In this document: positions 9,509-17,797 of the stretch, in pieces
Position numbering within the stretch: position 1 is the stretch's first letter
How the letters are laid out: every line of letters starts with the position of its first letter
Assembly (NCBI GenBank): GCA_900469445.1
Contig: UBXM01000001.1
Span: 557,724-621,723, forward strand
Reading direction: 5' to 3'
Length of the DNA stretch: 64,000 nt
From: Hyphomicrobiales bacterium
GTDB lineage: Bacteria; Pseudomonadota; Alphaproteobacteria; Rhizobiales; Rhizobiaceae
Program-made: the position numbers and the translations under genes
Notes under the pieces: model-generated
Seen by the model: only the letters and a program-made list of their open reading frames with translations
The model's database searches: none
Told to the model about the DNA's origin: nothing

Positions 9509-9578
9509 TCTAGGCCTTCTCACCGAAACCATTGCAGCCGGTCCGCAGCTTGATAGCGCGGATGCTGCAGGGAGGGAG

Positions 9579-9607
9579 AAAACCGCGTCGGCAACGGCGC
9601 GGTTTTT
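9579..9607 (+). terminator. intrinsic terminator of fba
   Basis: AAAACCGCG (9579-9587) pairs with CGCGGTTTT (9598-9606), ending in a T-run, about 70 bp after the fba stop. Confidence 0.85.
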
Positions 9608-9694
9608 CCGTTGATTGATACCATCACAAAGTTTGACTGGTGAGCCGCACCGCAGCCGCTTAAGCATCGTCCCTCATCACTGGAGGATGCCCCC

Positions 9695-10612
9695 ATGCCG
9701 ACCGTCGAATTCGTCACCGTCGATGTCTTCACCGCCGAACGCTTCACCGGCAATCCGCTTGCCGTCATCACCGATGCACGTGGCCTGACCTCGCAGCAGA
9801 TGCAGAAGATCGCCACCGAATTCGGCTATTCGGAAAGCACCTTCGTGCTGCCGCCGGAAGATGCATCAAACGACGCCCACGTGCGCATCTTCACGCCGAC
9901 GCTGGAAGTCCCCTTCGCCGGCCACCCGAATGTCGGCACCGCCTACGTTCTCGGCCAGCAGCCGAACCTGTTCGGCAAACCGCTCGGCGACAAACTCCGC
10001 TTCGAGGAAAAAGCCGGCATCGTCGAGGTCGAATTGAAGCGCGAAGCCGGGATCGTTGCAGCTGCCTCGATCCGTGCGCCGAAGCCTCTTGAGATCGGTG
10101 AGACCGTTTCGGCGGAACTCGTCGCCCGTTGCGTCGCGATAGACACCGCCAATGTCCGCACCGATCGGCATGAGCCGGTCTTCGCCTCGGTGGGCCTCGG
10201 TTTCGTCCTGGCAGAATTGGACAGCCTCGACGCTCTCGGTCGCGCCCTGCCGGACCTGGCCACCTTCCGTGAAGCCGTCGCCCGCCATCCCGGCGACGGC
10301 CTCGGTTTTTCCGTGTTTCTCTATGTTCGCGATCCGTCGCGGCCGGACCATATCCGTGCCCGCATGTTCGCCCCGCTCGATGACGTGCCGGAAGATCCGG
10401 CGACCGGCAGCGCATCCGGAGCGCTTGCCGCCTATCTGGTCGCCAACATGGCCGAAGCCGATATTCGCACCCGATTGACCATCGAACAGGGCGTCGAGAT
10501 GGGCCGCAGGAGCATCATCGAACTCGATGTCACCAAGCAGCAGGGCAAGGTGACCGATGTGCGGATCAGCGGCCGTTCGGTCTTCGTCATGCGCGGCAGC
10601 GTGGAGTGCTGA
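9695..10612 (+). CDS. PhzF family isomerase/epimerase
   Basis: 305 residues with the PhzF fold signature: FTGNPLAVI near residue 18, GYSESTFV with the conserved Glu E47, FAGHPNVGTA, and DPATGSASGALAAYLV near the C-terminus. Family members catalyse isomerisation or epimerisation of small acids (DHHA in phenazine synthesis). No phenazine genes are nearby, so the substrate is unknown. The ATG follows GGAGG. Confidence 0.9.
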   Translation: MPTVEFVTVDVFTAERFTGNPLAVITDARGLTSQQMQKIATEFGYSESTFVLPPEDASNDAHVRIFTPTLEVPFAGHPNVGTAYVLGQQPNLFGKPLGDKLRFEEKAGIVEVELKREAGIVAAASIRAPKPLEIGETVSAELVARCVAIDTANVRTDRHEPVFASVGLGFVLAELDSLDALGRALPDLATFREAVARHPGDGLGFSVFLYVRDPSRPDHIRARMFAPLDDVPEDPATGSASGALAAYLVANMAEADIRTRLTIEQGVEMGRRSIIELDVTKQQGKVTDVRISGRSVFVMRGSVEC

Positions 10613-10774
10613 TCAGAAGAAATCCCGTCCGAGCAGCGCGATCGTCCAGATCACGAAAGCCAGCACCGCGAGCTTCCAGAAGTCCATGCGGCGCTTGAGC
10701 CCCGGAAAGCCCAGCGGCTTTATGATCTGCACGACCATGGCAAGCATAAGCAGGATGGAGATTGCTTTTGTCAT
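10613..10774 (-). CDS. small membrane protein, 53 residues
   Basis: Short frame reading MTKAISILLMLAMVVQIIKP at its start and ending in LGRDFF. It has one hydrophobic helix at about residues 4-18 and a second at about 33-48, separated by a basic GLKRRMDFW loop. Its stop is adjacent to the convergent phzF stop. Upstream bases GGTGAA are a weak ribosome binding site. It looks like a real two-helix inner-membrane protein; function unknown. Confidence 0.65.
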   Translation of the reverse strand: MTKAISILLMLAMVVQIIKPLGFPGLKRRMDFWKLAVLAFVIWTIALLGRDFF

Positions 10775-10973
10775 TGTTCACCCTGCTGCGATCTTTTCGC
10801 TTTCCGCCACAGGGTGGACATTTTTAAACGTCACCACAGATAGGCTTTGGGAGGGGCAAACAAATCAACAGCGAGCCCCGATCCTCGTTACCGTTCCAGT
10901 CGCTGCGGCGCAACACGTCCGGCGACAGGAAACGATGCCATTGATTGTTTGACACGAACCCATTTGTGAGACG

Positions 10974-12245
10974 ATGAGACGAAACCTGCTTCCCGTCCTC
11001 GCCCTTTTAACCGGAACGCTTTTTCTTTTCCTCGGCAACGGCCTTCAAGGTCTGCTCCTGCCCTTGAGAGGGTCGTTGGAAGGTTATTCCAACGAGACGC
11101 TCGGTCTTCTCGGGACCACCTGGGCCGCAGGTTTTGTCATCGGCTGTTTTGTGGCACCGAATGTGGTGCGGCGCATCGGCCATGTCCGCGCCTTTTCCGG
11201 CTTTCTCGCATTGATCTGCATGAACGTGCTTCTGACCGGACTGTTCGTCGATCAGACCGCCTGGCTGATCTTGAGAGCCATCACCGGCTTCTGCACCGCC
11301 GGTACCTCGATGATCATCGAAAGCTGGTTGAACGAAAGAGCCACCCCGGAAAGCCGCGGCACGATCTTCTCCTTCTACATTTCCATCACGCTTTTCGGCG
11401 TCGTCGGCGGCCAGATGCTCGTGCCCTTCTCCGACGTGACGACAACGACGCTGTTCATGATCTGCGGCATCCTCTACAGCATCGCCGCACTTCCCACGAC
11501 CTTATCGAAAGCCGCCTCGCCCCAGCCACTGAAACGCGCCAAGCTGGACCTGAAAGGGCTGTTTCGAAACTCGCCCATCTCCTTCGTCGGCATTTTGCTG
11601 ATCGGCATCGCCAATGGCGCATACGGCACTCTGGCGGCGGTCTTTGCCAGCCGCGCCGGCCTTTCCCAGGGAGCGGTCGCGGCACTGGTGACGATCACCA
11701 TTTTTGCTGGAGCGATCATGCAGTTTCCCGCAGGCCGCCTCTCCGACCGCATGGACCGGCGCCACGTTCTGGCAGGTCTTTCGGCAGCTGCCGCGCTGGC
11801 GGGACTGGTCGTCGCCATGGTGCGGCCGACCGACGCCTATAGCATTATCGTGCTGGTGGCGATCTATGGTGCAGCAGCGAACGCGCTTTATCCGATCGCC
11901 GTTGCCCATGCGAACGACTTTGCCTCGGCGGAGGACTTCGTCAAGGTCTCCGGCGGCCTGCTCCTGCTCTACGGCATCGGCACCATCATCGGCCCAACAC
12001 TCGGCGGCCCAGTGATGACCTGGGCCGGGCCCTATGCGCTCTTTCTCGTGACCGCGATCGCGCATATTCTGATCACCGCCTACGCCATCATCCGCAGCCG
12101 TCAGCGCGCACCGGTACCGACAGAGCATCGCGATGCCTATACCGTAGCCCCTGCCGCCACCTCGCCGATGACGACGCCGGAAAGCATCGCGCTCGATCCG
12201 CGGGCGGCACCGGCCGAAGGCGCGACCGAAGACCGGAGGAACTGA
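10974..12245 (+). CDS. MFS transporter, YcaD-like
   Basis: 423 residues with 12 hydrophobic helices in two halves; MFS loop motif between helices 2 and 3 (VRRIGHVRAF) and again at GRLSDRMDRRHVL. The FIIESWLNE-like segment (MIIESWLNERATPESRG) resembles the YcaD/permease subfamily. Substrate unknown. Its hydrophilic tail of about 45 residues is Ala/Pro-rich. DUF1192 follows after two bases, so both are one transcript. Confidence 0.85.
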   Translation: MRRNLLPVLALLTGTLFLFLGNGLQGLLLPLRGSLEGYSNETLGLLGTTWAAGFVIGCFVAPNVVRRIGHVRAFSGFLALICMNVLLTGLFVDQTAWLILRAITGFCTAGTSMIIESWLNERATPESRGTIFSFYISITLFGVVGGQMLVPFSDVTTTTLFMICGILYSIAALPTTLSKAASPQPLKRAKLDLKGLFRNSPISFVGILLIGIANGAYGTLAAVFASRAGLSQGAVAALVTITIFAGAIMQFPAGRLSDRMDRRHVLAGLSAAAALAGLVVAMVRPTDAYSIIVLVAIYGAAANALYPIAVAHANDFASAEDFVKVSGGLLLLYGIGTIIGPTLGGPVMTWAGPYALFLVTAIAHILITAYAIIRSRQRAPVPTEHRDAYTVAPAATSPMTTPESIALDPRAAPAEGATEDRRN

Positions 12246-12247
12246 GG

Positions 12248-12439
12248 ATGACATTTTTCGACGATGACCGCCCGGCAAAGAAGATCGCCCACGAGATCGG
12301 CTCGGATCTTTCCATGCTGTCGGTGGGCGATCTCGACGCCCGAATCGACCTTCTAAGAGAAGAGATCGCACGGCTGGAAGCGGACAAAGAGAAGAAGCAG
12401 GCCGGCCGGATGGCCGCCGACAGTCTCTTCAAGAAGTGA
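12248..12439 (+). CDS. DUF1192 domain protein
   Basis: 63-residue small protein: FFDDDRPAKKIAHEIG N-terminal motif, then LSVGDLDARIDLLREEIARL forming a short coiled coil with LEADKEKKQ. Typical DUF1192, widespread in alphaproteobacteria; function unknown. It starts two bases after the MFS stop. Confidence 0.88.
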   Translation: MTFFDDDRPAKKIAHEIGSDLSMLSVGDLDARIDLLREEIARLEADKEKKQAGRMAADSLFKK

Positions 12440-12506
12440 GAAGATCCGAAAATGCCCAAGTAAAGCCTGGGGATTTTAAGTGGATATTAATCATTAACAG
12501 ACATTA

Positions 12507-12612
12507 TCAGACCGTCCAGGCTTCCTGGACTCAGACAGTTTCACCACCCGGCGAATGGTCTGATTTCTCCCTGTTTTACCTTGAGAGCCGCCTTTCCGCG
12601 GCTCTTCTTTTT
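12507..12612 (+). ncRNA. candidate small RNA or structured 3' UTR
   Basis: A nested structure is followed by an intrinsic terminator. The outer stem is TCAGACC (12507-12513) with GGTCTGA (12557-12563); inside, GTCCAGG (12514-12520) pairs with CCTGGAC (12524-12530) over a CTT loop. A pyrimidine-rich single strand (TTTCTCCCTGTTTTACC) then leads to the terminator at 12583-12612. There is no coding frame. It could be an independent sRNA or the processed 3' UTR of the DUF1192 transcript. Confidence 0.45.
12583..12612 (+). terminator. intrinsic terminator
   Basis: GAGAGCCGC (12583-12591) pairs with GCGGCTCTTC, followed by TTTTTT. It ends the MFS-DUF1192 transcript and/or the candidate sRNA. Confidence 0.85.
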
Positions 12613-12733
12613 TGGCACGCCTCAAAACCGCCTTACCTTCCCGTGAAGGCGCGTCTCGCAGCCCCTCTTGCGATTGGCGAAAATCTGTTCCAAAACAAGA
12701 ACATCCGCATCGGTTTACCGCTTCTTGTGGGTA

Positions 12734-12748
12734 TTAACCTTTCCTTAA
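12734..12748 (+). promoter_or_regulatory. CtrA box upstream of rcdA
   Basis: TTAA-CCTTTCC-TTAA is a perfect TTAA-N7-TTAA CtrA recognition motif, 119 bp before the chosen rcdA ATG. CtrA control of rcdA is established in Caulobacter. The stretch 12613-12866 otherwise holds no gene. Confidence 0.65.
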
Positions 12749-12866
12749 TAATCGCCTTGCGGATTTCCATTATAAAGATCATGTTCAAGTCAATGAGGGC
12801 GGCGATGGAACTTTTCGCTACATCCCGCCATTGCCTCATCGTGATTGCGTTAGCAGGATGACATTC

Positions 12867-13379
12867 ATGCAGGAACAGGGTTTGAATACCGTCAATTTCG
12901 CCGGCCGTGCCGCGAATTCCTCGCAGTTCAAGACACTTTACACCGAGGGCATGTCCCTGGTGGAAGAGACTGCGACTTACCTCGACGGAACCGGCCGCGC
13001 CGCGTCCAAGGTCCTGCCGCGTATCGCGTCCGTGCTTTACGCAGCTGAATCGATGCGCCTGACGACCCGCCTGATGCAGATGGCTTCCTGGCTGCTCCTG
13101 CAGCGCGCCGTCAACAATGGCGAAATGTCCAAGGATCAGGTTCTCGCGGAGAAGAACAAGGTTCGCCTCGACGGCTTTAACGTCGACCGCAATGCTCCCG
13201 GCTGGAACGAGCTTCCGGAAGGTTTCCGCGATCTGGTTGAGCGTTCGCTGCGCCTGCAGAATCGCGTCGCTCTTCTCGACCGCGAGATCTATCGTCCGTC
13301 CGACGCAGTTGCCGCACCGGACAACGAAAATGGCGTACGCGCACAGTTCGATCTGCTGCAGACAGCGTTCGGCAACTGA
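12867..13379 (+). CDS. rcdA: CtrA-degradation adaptor RcdA (DUF1465)
   Basis: 170-residue all-helical DUF1465 protein, the family of Caulobacter RcdA, an adaptor that helps deliver CtrA and other substrates to the ClpXP protease at the pole. Visible hallmarks are MQEQGLNTVNFAGRA at the start, the long helix YAAESMRLTTRLMQMASWLL, and LERSLRLQNRVALLDRE-like C-terminal helix (VERSLRLQNRVALLDRE). The ATG at 12867 is preferred because AGGA lies 9 bases upstream; an in-frame ATG at 12858 lacks a usable spacing. A CtrA box lies upstream. Confidence 0.85.
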   Translation: MQEQGLNTVNFAGRAANSSQFKTLYTEGMSLVEETATYLDGTGRAASKVLPRIASVLYAAESMRLTTRLMQMASWLLLQRAVNNGEMSKDQVLAEKNKVRLDGFNVDRNAPGWNELPEGFRDLVERSLRLQNRVALLDREIYRPSDAVAAPDNENGVRAQFDLLQTAFGN

Positions 13380-13910
13380 TCAACGCGCAGTCATCTTATC
13401 CAGATACTCGAAAACTTCGGTGCGGCCTTTGAGCCGCACTTTTTCGTTGGGGAACTCTTCGAACATCCGCAGATGGCTTTCGAATGAATTCCAGTTGTTG
13501 CGCCTCTCCCGATATTTCGACGCCCAGTCGATGAGTTCTTCGAAGCTCTCGTCGTTCTCTCCGCGCTGCTTGCCTCTCGCCTTGATATTGCCGATGCATT
13601 CGTCTTCCGGCAGATCGAGAAACACCAGCGTTGTCGTGCGCGGCAGGATGACATTGATCAGCCAGCCATAGACGCCTTCAATGATCCATCCGGAAGTCAG
13701 CGACAGCTCTCGTATCTCCTCGATGACGACAGCCTTGTCACGGGCAATGCCTTTGCCATGCGGGCCGGGTTGCCAATAGATATCGTCCAGATGAACGGGA
13801 GCGCGATCGAGCAACAAGGATAGTTGCCGCGCGAGCCAGGTTTTGCCCGAGCCGCCATTGCCCATGATCGCCACCCGGCGAAGATCCTCATATTTCTTGT
13901 CTTTTGTCAT
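13380..13910 (-). CDS. P-loop NTPase, adenylate-kinase-like (FlaR-type)
   Basis: 176 residues. Walker A GNGGSGKT near residue 17, HLDDIYWQPG after the first strand, WIIEGVYG, VFLDLPEDECI. This pattern matches topology-modulation/FlaR-like small kinases of the adenylate-kinase superfamily. The substrate is unknown. It converges on rcdA with adjacent stops and no terminator between. Confidence 0.75.
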   Translation of the reverse strand: MTKDKKYEDLRRVAIMGNGGSGKTWLARQLSLLLDRAPVHLDDIYWQPGPHGKGIARDKAVVIEEIRELSLTSGWIIEGVYGWLINVILPRTTTLVFLDLPEDECIGNIKARGKQRGENDESFEELIDWASKYRERRNNWNSFESHLRMFEEFPNEKVRLKGRTEVFEYLDKMTAR

Positions 13911-13945
13911 GACACGCCCCGCAGCCCTGCCGTGACACCAAACGT

Positions 13946-13975
13946 AAAAAGCCCGGCTTGCGCCAGGCTTTTTTT
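13946..13975 (-). terminator. intrinsic terminator of rpmE
   Basis: AAAAAGCC and GGCTTTTT pair, with an inner GGC-TTGC-GCC stem. On the minus strand it ends in a T-run, 24 bp after the rpmE stop. Confidence 0.85.
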
Positions 13976-13998
13976 AAAGTCCGTCAACGATTCGGAAA

Positions 13999-14220
13999 TT
14001 AGAGGCCGAGGCCGCCGAAACGCTTGTTGAACTTGGAAACGCGACCGCCACGGTCCATCAGCTGCTGGTTGCCGCCGGTCCAGGCCGGATGAGACTTCGG
14101 GTCGATTTCCAGGTTCATGGTGTCACCGGCAGAACCCCAGGTCGAGAACGTCTCGTACTCGGTGCCATCGGTCATGACGACCTTGATCTTGTGGTATTCG
14201 GGATGAATGTCAGCCTTCAT
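13999..14220 (-). CDS. rpmE: 50S ribosomal protein L31
   Basis: 73 residues starting [19 protein letters not shown], the alphaproteobacterial L31 form. It lacks the CXXC pairs of zinc-binding L31, so it is a cysteine-free (C-) version. The ATG at 14220 is chosen on homology; the frame continues ten codons upstream. It is single-gene, with its own terminator, and divergent from the ABC exporter. Confidence 0.97.
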   Translation of the reverse strand: MKADIHPEYHKIKVVMTDGTEYETFSTWGSAGDTMNLEIDPKSHPAWTGGNQQLMDRGGRVSKFNKRFGGLGL

Positions 14221-14488
14221 GTCGATATTCCTGCTCTGCGGGGTCTCCATGCCGCTTTTGCGATCACCGACCCTCTTTAATCAATGAAGCCGTAGACCAG
14301 TCCGGTCACGGCTTCCCAATTCGATGCGGAGCCTATACAGGAAGGTCGCGGCTAGCACAAGTACCCGCAAGGCCAAGTTAAGAGGGCCTTTGCAGCGTTC
14401 TTTGTTCGACATCAATGGCGAGCGACGAGCGTTGAAATATTGGAGTTCGCGTATTGTGAAAAATGACGATGCGCAAGCAGGAGATCCC

Positions 14489-16285
14489 GTGGCAGACATG
14501 TCTGAGACCGAAAAGAAGAATCGCAGCCTCAAGCCCCTTGCCCGACTGATCCCCTATCTCTCCCGGTATCGAAGGCTGGTTGCTTCGGCGCTTTTCTTTC
14601 TGGTTCTTGCCGCCGCCACGACGCTTGCCCTACCGCTCGCCGTCCGCCGCATGGTGGACCATGGTTTTGCGGCGGCCGACGGCAGCTTCATCAACAACTA
14701 TTTCGGCATGCTGCTCCTGCTCGCGGTGCTTCTCGCGCTCGCCAGCGCCATGCGCTATTATTACGTCATCACGATTGGCGAACGGGTCGTGGCCGACCTG
14801 AGACGCGAAGTCTTCGCCCATGTCACCCGCCTCTCCGCATCCTTCTTCGACGTCAACCAGTCGGGCGAGATCGTCTCGCGCCTGACCGCCGACACGACCC
14901 AGATCAAGTCCGCCTTCGGTTCGGCCGCCTCCCAGGCGCTGCGCAACACCATCCTCTGTCTCGGCGCGATGGGCATGATGATCTATACCAGCCCGTGGCT
15001 CTCCGTCATGGTGCTTGGCGCCATCCCCGTCATCGTCTTTCCGATCGTCGGTTTCGGCCGCAATGTCCGCCGCCGCTCGCGCGCCGCACAGGACACGTTG
15101 GCGGAAAGCTCCGCTTTCGCCTCGGAAACCGTTGCCGCCACCCGCACCATCCAGGCCTTCGGTGGCGAAGAGATGGCAAGCGACCGTTATGCCGGTGCTG
15201 TCGAAAACGCCTATGATGCCGCCCGCGTCGCAATCCGCTCGCGCGCGCTTCTGACCGGCTTTGCCATCCTCCTCGTCTTCGGCTCGATCGTCGGCGTGTT
15301 GTGGTATGGCGCCCAGAGCGTGCTTGCCGGTGAAATGAGCGCCGGCACGCTTGGCCAGTTCGTGCTTTATTCGGTGATTGCTGCCAGCTCGCTCGGCCAG
15401 CTTTCCGAGGTATGGGGCGAACTTTCGGCCGCCGGAGGTGCCGCCGAGCGCCTGACGGAACTGCTGCACGAAATCCCGGCTGTTCAGGATCCGGAACAGC
15501 CGGTTGCCCTGCCGGCACCTGCCCGTGGCGAAGTCGAATTCGATCAGGTTTCCTTCGCTTATCCCGCCCGCGTCAGCGCCATCACGCTCAACAGCCTGTC
15601 CTTCAATGTCAAAGCCGGCGAGACAGTCGCGATCGTCGGCCCCTCAGGCGCCGGCAAGAGCACGATATTCTCGCTGCTGATGCGTTTCTACGATCCGCAG
15701 ACCGGCTCGGTGAAACTCGACGGGGTCGATCTTCGTGAAGGTCGCCTCGAAGACATCCGCTCGCGTCTGGCAATCGTGCCGCAGGACGTGACGATCTTTG
15801 CCGCGTCGATCCACGACAACATCGCCTTCGGCATGCCGGGCGCCACGCGCGAGGCAGTCCGCGCCGCCGCCATCTCTGCCCAGGCCGACGAGTTCATCTC
15901 CAAGCTCGACCAGGGTTACGACACCATGGCGGGCGAGCGCGGCATCACGCTCTCCGGCGGCCAGCGCCAGCGCATCGCGATTGCCCGCGCGATCCTGAAA
16001 AACGCGCCCGTTCTGCTTCTCGATGAAGCAACCTCCGCGCTCGATGCCGAAAGCGAGACGCTGGTTCAGCGCGCGCTGGACGGGCTGATGGAAAACCGCA
16101 CGACGCTCGTCATCGCCCATCGCCTCGCCACCGTCCTTAAGGCTGACAGAATTCTGGTATTGGAAGACGGTCGCATTGTCGAAGAAGGGACCCACCAGAG
16201 CCTCGTCGCCAAGGGTGGCCTTTACGCCAAGCTGGCGCGCCTGCAGTTCCATGATCTGGAACAGCGCAGCGCAAGCGCTATCTGA
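14489..16285 (+). CDS. ABC exporter, fused membrane and ATPase domains
   Basis: 598-residue half-transporter of the MsbA/LipidA-exporter type. Six-helix ABC_membrane domain about residues 25-300, ATPase domain 355-590. Walker A GPSGAGKST near 384, signature LSGGQRQRIAIARA near 488, Walker B LLLDEATSALD just after, H-loop VIAHRLATV. The start is GTG at 14489, five bases after AGGAG; ATG at 14498 is possible, and the open frame extends further upstream without support. The glucoamylase-like gene follows after 23 bp, so both are likely cotranscribed and the cargo may be a glycan or glycolipid (inference). Confidence 0.9.
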   Translation: MADMSETEKKNRSLKPLARLIPYLSRYRRLVASALFFLVLAAATTLALPLAVRRMVDHGFAAADGSFINNYFGMLLLLAVLLALASAMRYYYVITIGERVVADLRREVFAHVTRLSASFFDVNQSGEIVSRLTADTTQIKSAFGSAASQALRNTILCLGAMGMMIYTSPWLSVMVLGAIPVIVFPIVGFGRNVRRRSRAAQDTLAESSAFASETVAATRTIQAFGGEEMASDRYAGAVENAYDAARVAIRSRALLTGFAILLVFGSIVGVLWYGAQSVLAGEMSAGTLGQFVLYSVIAASSLGQLSEVWGELSAAGGAAERLTELLHEIPAVQDPEQPVALPAPARGEVEFDQVSFAYPARVSAITLNSLSFNVKAGETVAIVGPSGAGKSTIFSLLMRFYDPQTGSVKLDGVDLREGRLEDIRSRLAIVPQDVTIFAASIHDNIAFGMPGATREAVRAAAISAQADEFISKLDQGYDTMAGERGITLSGGQRQRIAIARAILKNAPVLLLDEATSALDAESETLVQRALDGLMENRTTLVIAHRLATVLKADRILVLEDGRIVEEGTHQSLVAKGGLYAKLARLQFHDLEQRSASAI

Positions 16286-16308
16286 CCGATAAACAGGAAT
16301 GGGACTGC

Positions 16309-17565
16309 ATGATCGTCGAGCCACTGGACCCGAATGCCCCGCTCGACACATTGCTGGACAGTGTTCAGTATCAGACCTTCCTGTATTTCTGGGAAGGCGC
16401 CCACGCCGACAGCAAGCTGATCTACGACAAGCGCTGGGTAAACGGCGCGATCGCCACCAACATGGTTTCGATCAGCGGCACCGGTTTCGGCGTGATGGCG
16501 ATCATCGTGGCCGCCGAGCGCGGCTGGATCGAACGGGCAGAAGCGCTGGACCGGATATCGCTTATCCTCGATCGGCTGATGCTTGCCACGCGCTATCATG
16601 GTGCCTTTGCGCATATGGTCGACGGCGCCAGCAGCGAGACGGTGCAATTCTCGCAATATGACGACGCGGGCGACCTGGTGGAAACCATGCTGCTGCTCCA
16701 GGGCCTGATCTGCGCCAGGGAATATTTCACCGGATCGACCGAAAAAGAACAGGCTTTGCGGGCAACCGTGACGCGGCTGTTTAACGAGGTCGAGTGGGAC
16801 TGGTTCACTCGTGGCCGCGATGACGGTCCGCTGTATTGGCACTGGAGCCCGGTCCATAACTGGACGATGAACCTTCCGATTCTCGGATGGAACGAGGCGC
16901 TTTCGGCCTATGTGCTGGCAGCTGGCTCCGACACGCATCCGATCAAGCCGGAAAACTATCATTTGGGCTGGGCGCGCTCCGTCGCGATGAAGAACGGCGA
17001 GAGCTATTTCGGCACGAAACTTCCGCTCGGCGAGCCGCTCGGCGGGCCGCTTTTCCTCTCCCAATATTCCTTCTGCGGGCTCGATCCGCGCGGCCTTTCG
17101 GATCGCTACGCCGACTATTGGCAGCAGGCGGTGGCGCATACGAAGATCAATAGGGATTATTGCCTCAGCATCCCGGCCTACGAGCAATACGATGTCTGGG
17201 GGCTGACCGCATCCGAAGCGCCGAATGGCTACAATGCCAACTCGCCGACATCCGACATGGGCGCCATCGCCCCGACCGCGGCCCTGTCGAGCTTCCCTTT
17301 CCTGCCGAAAGAATCGGAAGAGGCCTTGCGCGCCATGATCCGTTACGAGGATGGAAAACTGTTCGGCAGTTTCGGCTTCGTCGACGCTTTTGCCCCGGCC
17401 ATCGACTGGCTGGCGCCGACCTATATCGCCATCGACCAGGGACCGATCGTCGCCATGATCGAGAACCACCGCTCCGGTCTTCTGTGGAGCCTGTTCATGA
17501 AGGCGCCGGAAGTGCGTCGCGGTCTGGAGAGACTGGGCTTTACATCAGGCCACTATACGGCCTGA
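16309..17565 (+). CDS. glucoamylase-like protein (PF10091 family)
   Basis: 418 residues matching the glycoamylase-like domain, which also occurs at the C-terminus of cyclic beta-glucan synthase NdvB. Recognisable: FLYFWEGAHADSKLIYDK, ATNMVSISGTGFGVMAI, SQYDDAGDLVETMLLLQGL, LPILGWNEALSAYVLA, and the C-terminal FGSFGFVDAFAPAIDWLAPTYIAIDQGPIVAMIENHRSG in outline. The TYIAIDQGP and ENHRSGLLW motifs are the family's active-site region. No signal peptide is evident. It sits directly behind an ABC exporter. Confidence 0.88.
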   Translation: MIVEPLDPNAPLDTLLDSVQYQTFLYFWEGAHADSKLIYDKRWVNGAIATNMVSISGTGFGVMAIIVAAERGWIERAEALDRISLILDRLMLATRYHGAFAHMVDGASSETVQFSQYDDAGDLVETMLLLQGLICAREYFTGSTEKEQALRATVTRLFNEVEWDWFTRGRDDGPLYWHWSPVHNWTMNLPILGWNEALSAYVLAAGSDTHPIKPENYHLGWARSVAMKNGESYFGTKLPLGEPLGGPLFLSQYSFCGLDPRGLSDRYADYWQQAVAHTKINRDYCLSIPAYEQYDVWGLTASEAPNGYNANSPTSDMGAIAPTAALSSFPFLPKESEEALRAMIRYEDGKLFGSFGFVDAFAPAIDWLAPTYIAIDQGPIVAMIENHRSGLLWSLFMKAPEVRRGLERLGFTSGHYTA

Positions 17566-17576
17566 GGATACGGGCC

Positions 17577-17795
17577 TCACTCGGCCCGCTCGAACACCCA
17601 TTTCACCACATATTTGCCGTTCGGCTTCAGCTTGGTCTTGGTCTTGATCCTCACCGGGCCGCCGAGGGCGGCTTCCGCCTGATCGAACATTTCGCGCGCC
17701 TCGGCAAGCGCCTGATGATAGGCGCTGTTGTCACGGCGCGGCGTATCCGCCACCGCCTTGATCAGGGCGCTTAAATCCCGTTTTACCGAAGTCAT
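17577..17795 (-). CDS. conserved hypothetical protein, 72 residues
   Basis: Charged small protein (MTSVKRDLSALIKAVADTPR at the start), predicted helix followed by a Lys-rich strand segment (RIKTKTKLKPNGKYVVKWVF). Its ATG lies two bases after the stop of the MotB-like gene, so it is the third gene of that operon. Function unknown. Confidence 0.7.
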   Translation of the reverse strand: MTSVKRDLSALIKAVADTPRRDNSAYHQALAEAREMFDQAEAALGGPVRIKTKTKLKPNGKYVVKWVFERAE

Positions 17796-17797
17796 TA

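Noticed and set aside
12496-12505. TTAATCATTAA as a second CtrA site
   Set aside because: Spacing between half-sites is three bases instead of seven.
12633-12839. 68-codon minus-strand frame in the rcdA promoter region
   Set aside because: No ribosome binding site or recognisable family, and it overlaps the CtrA box region.
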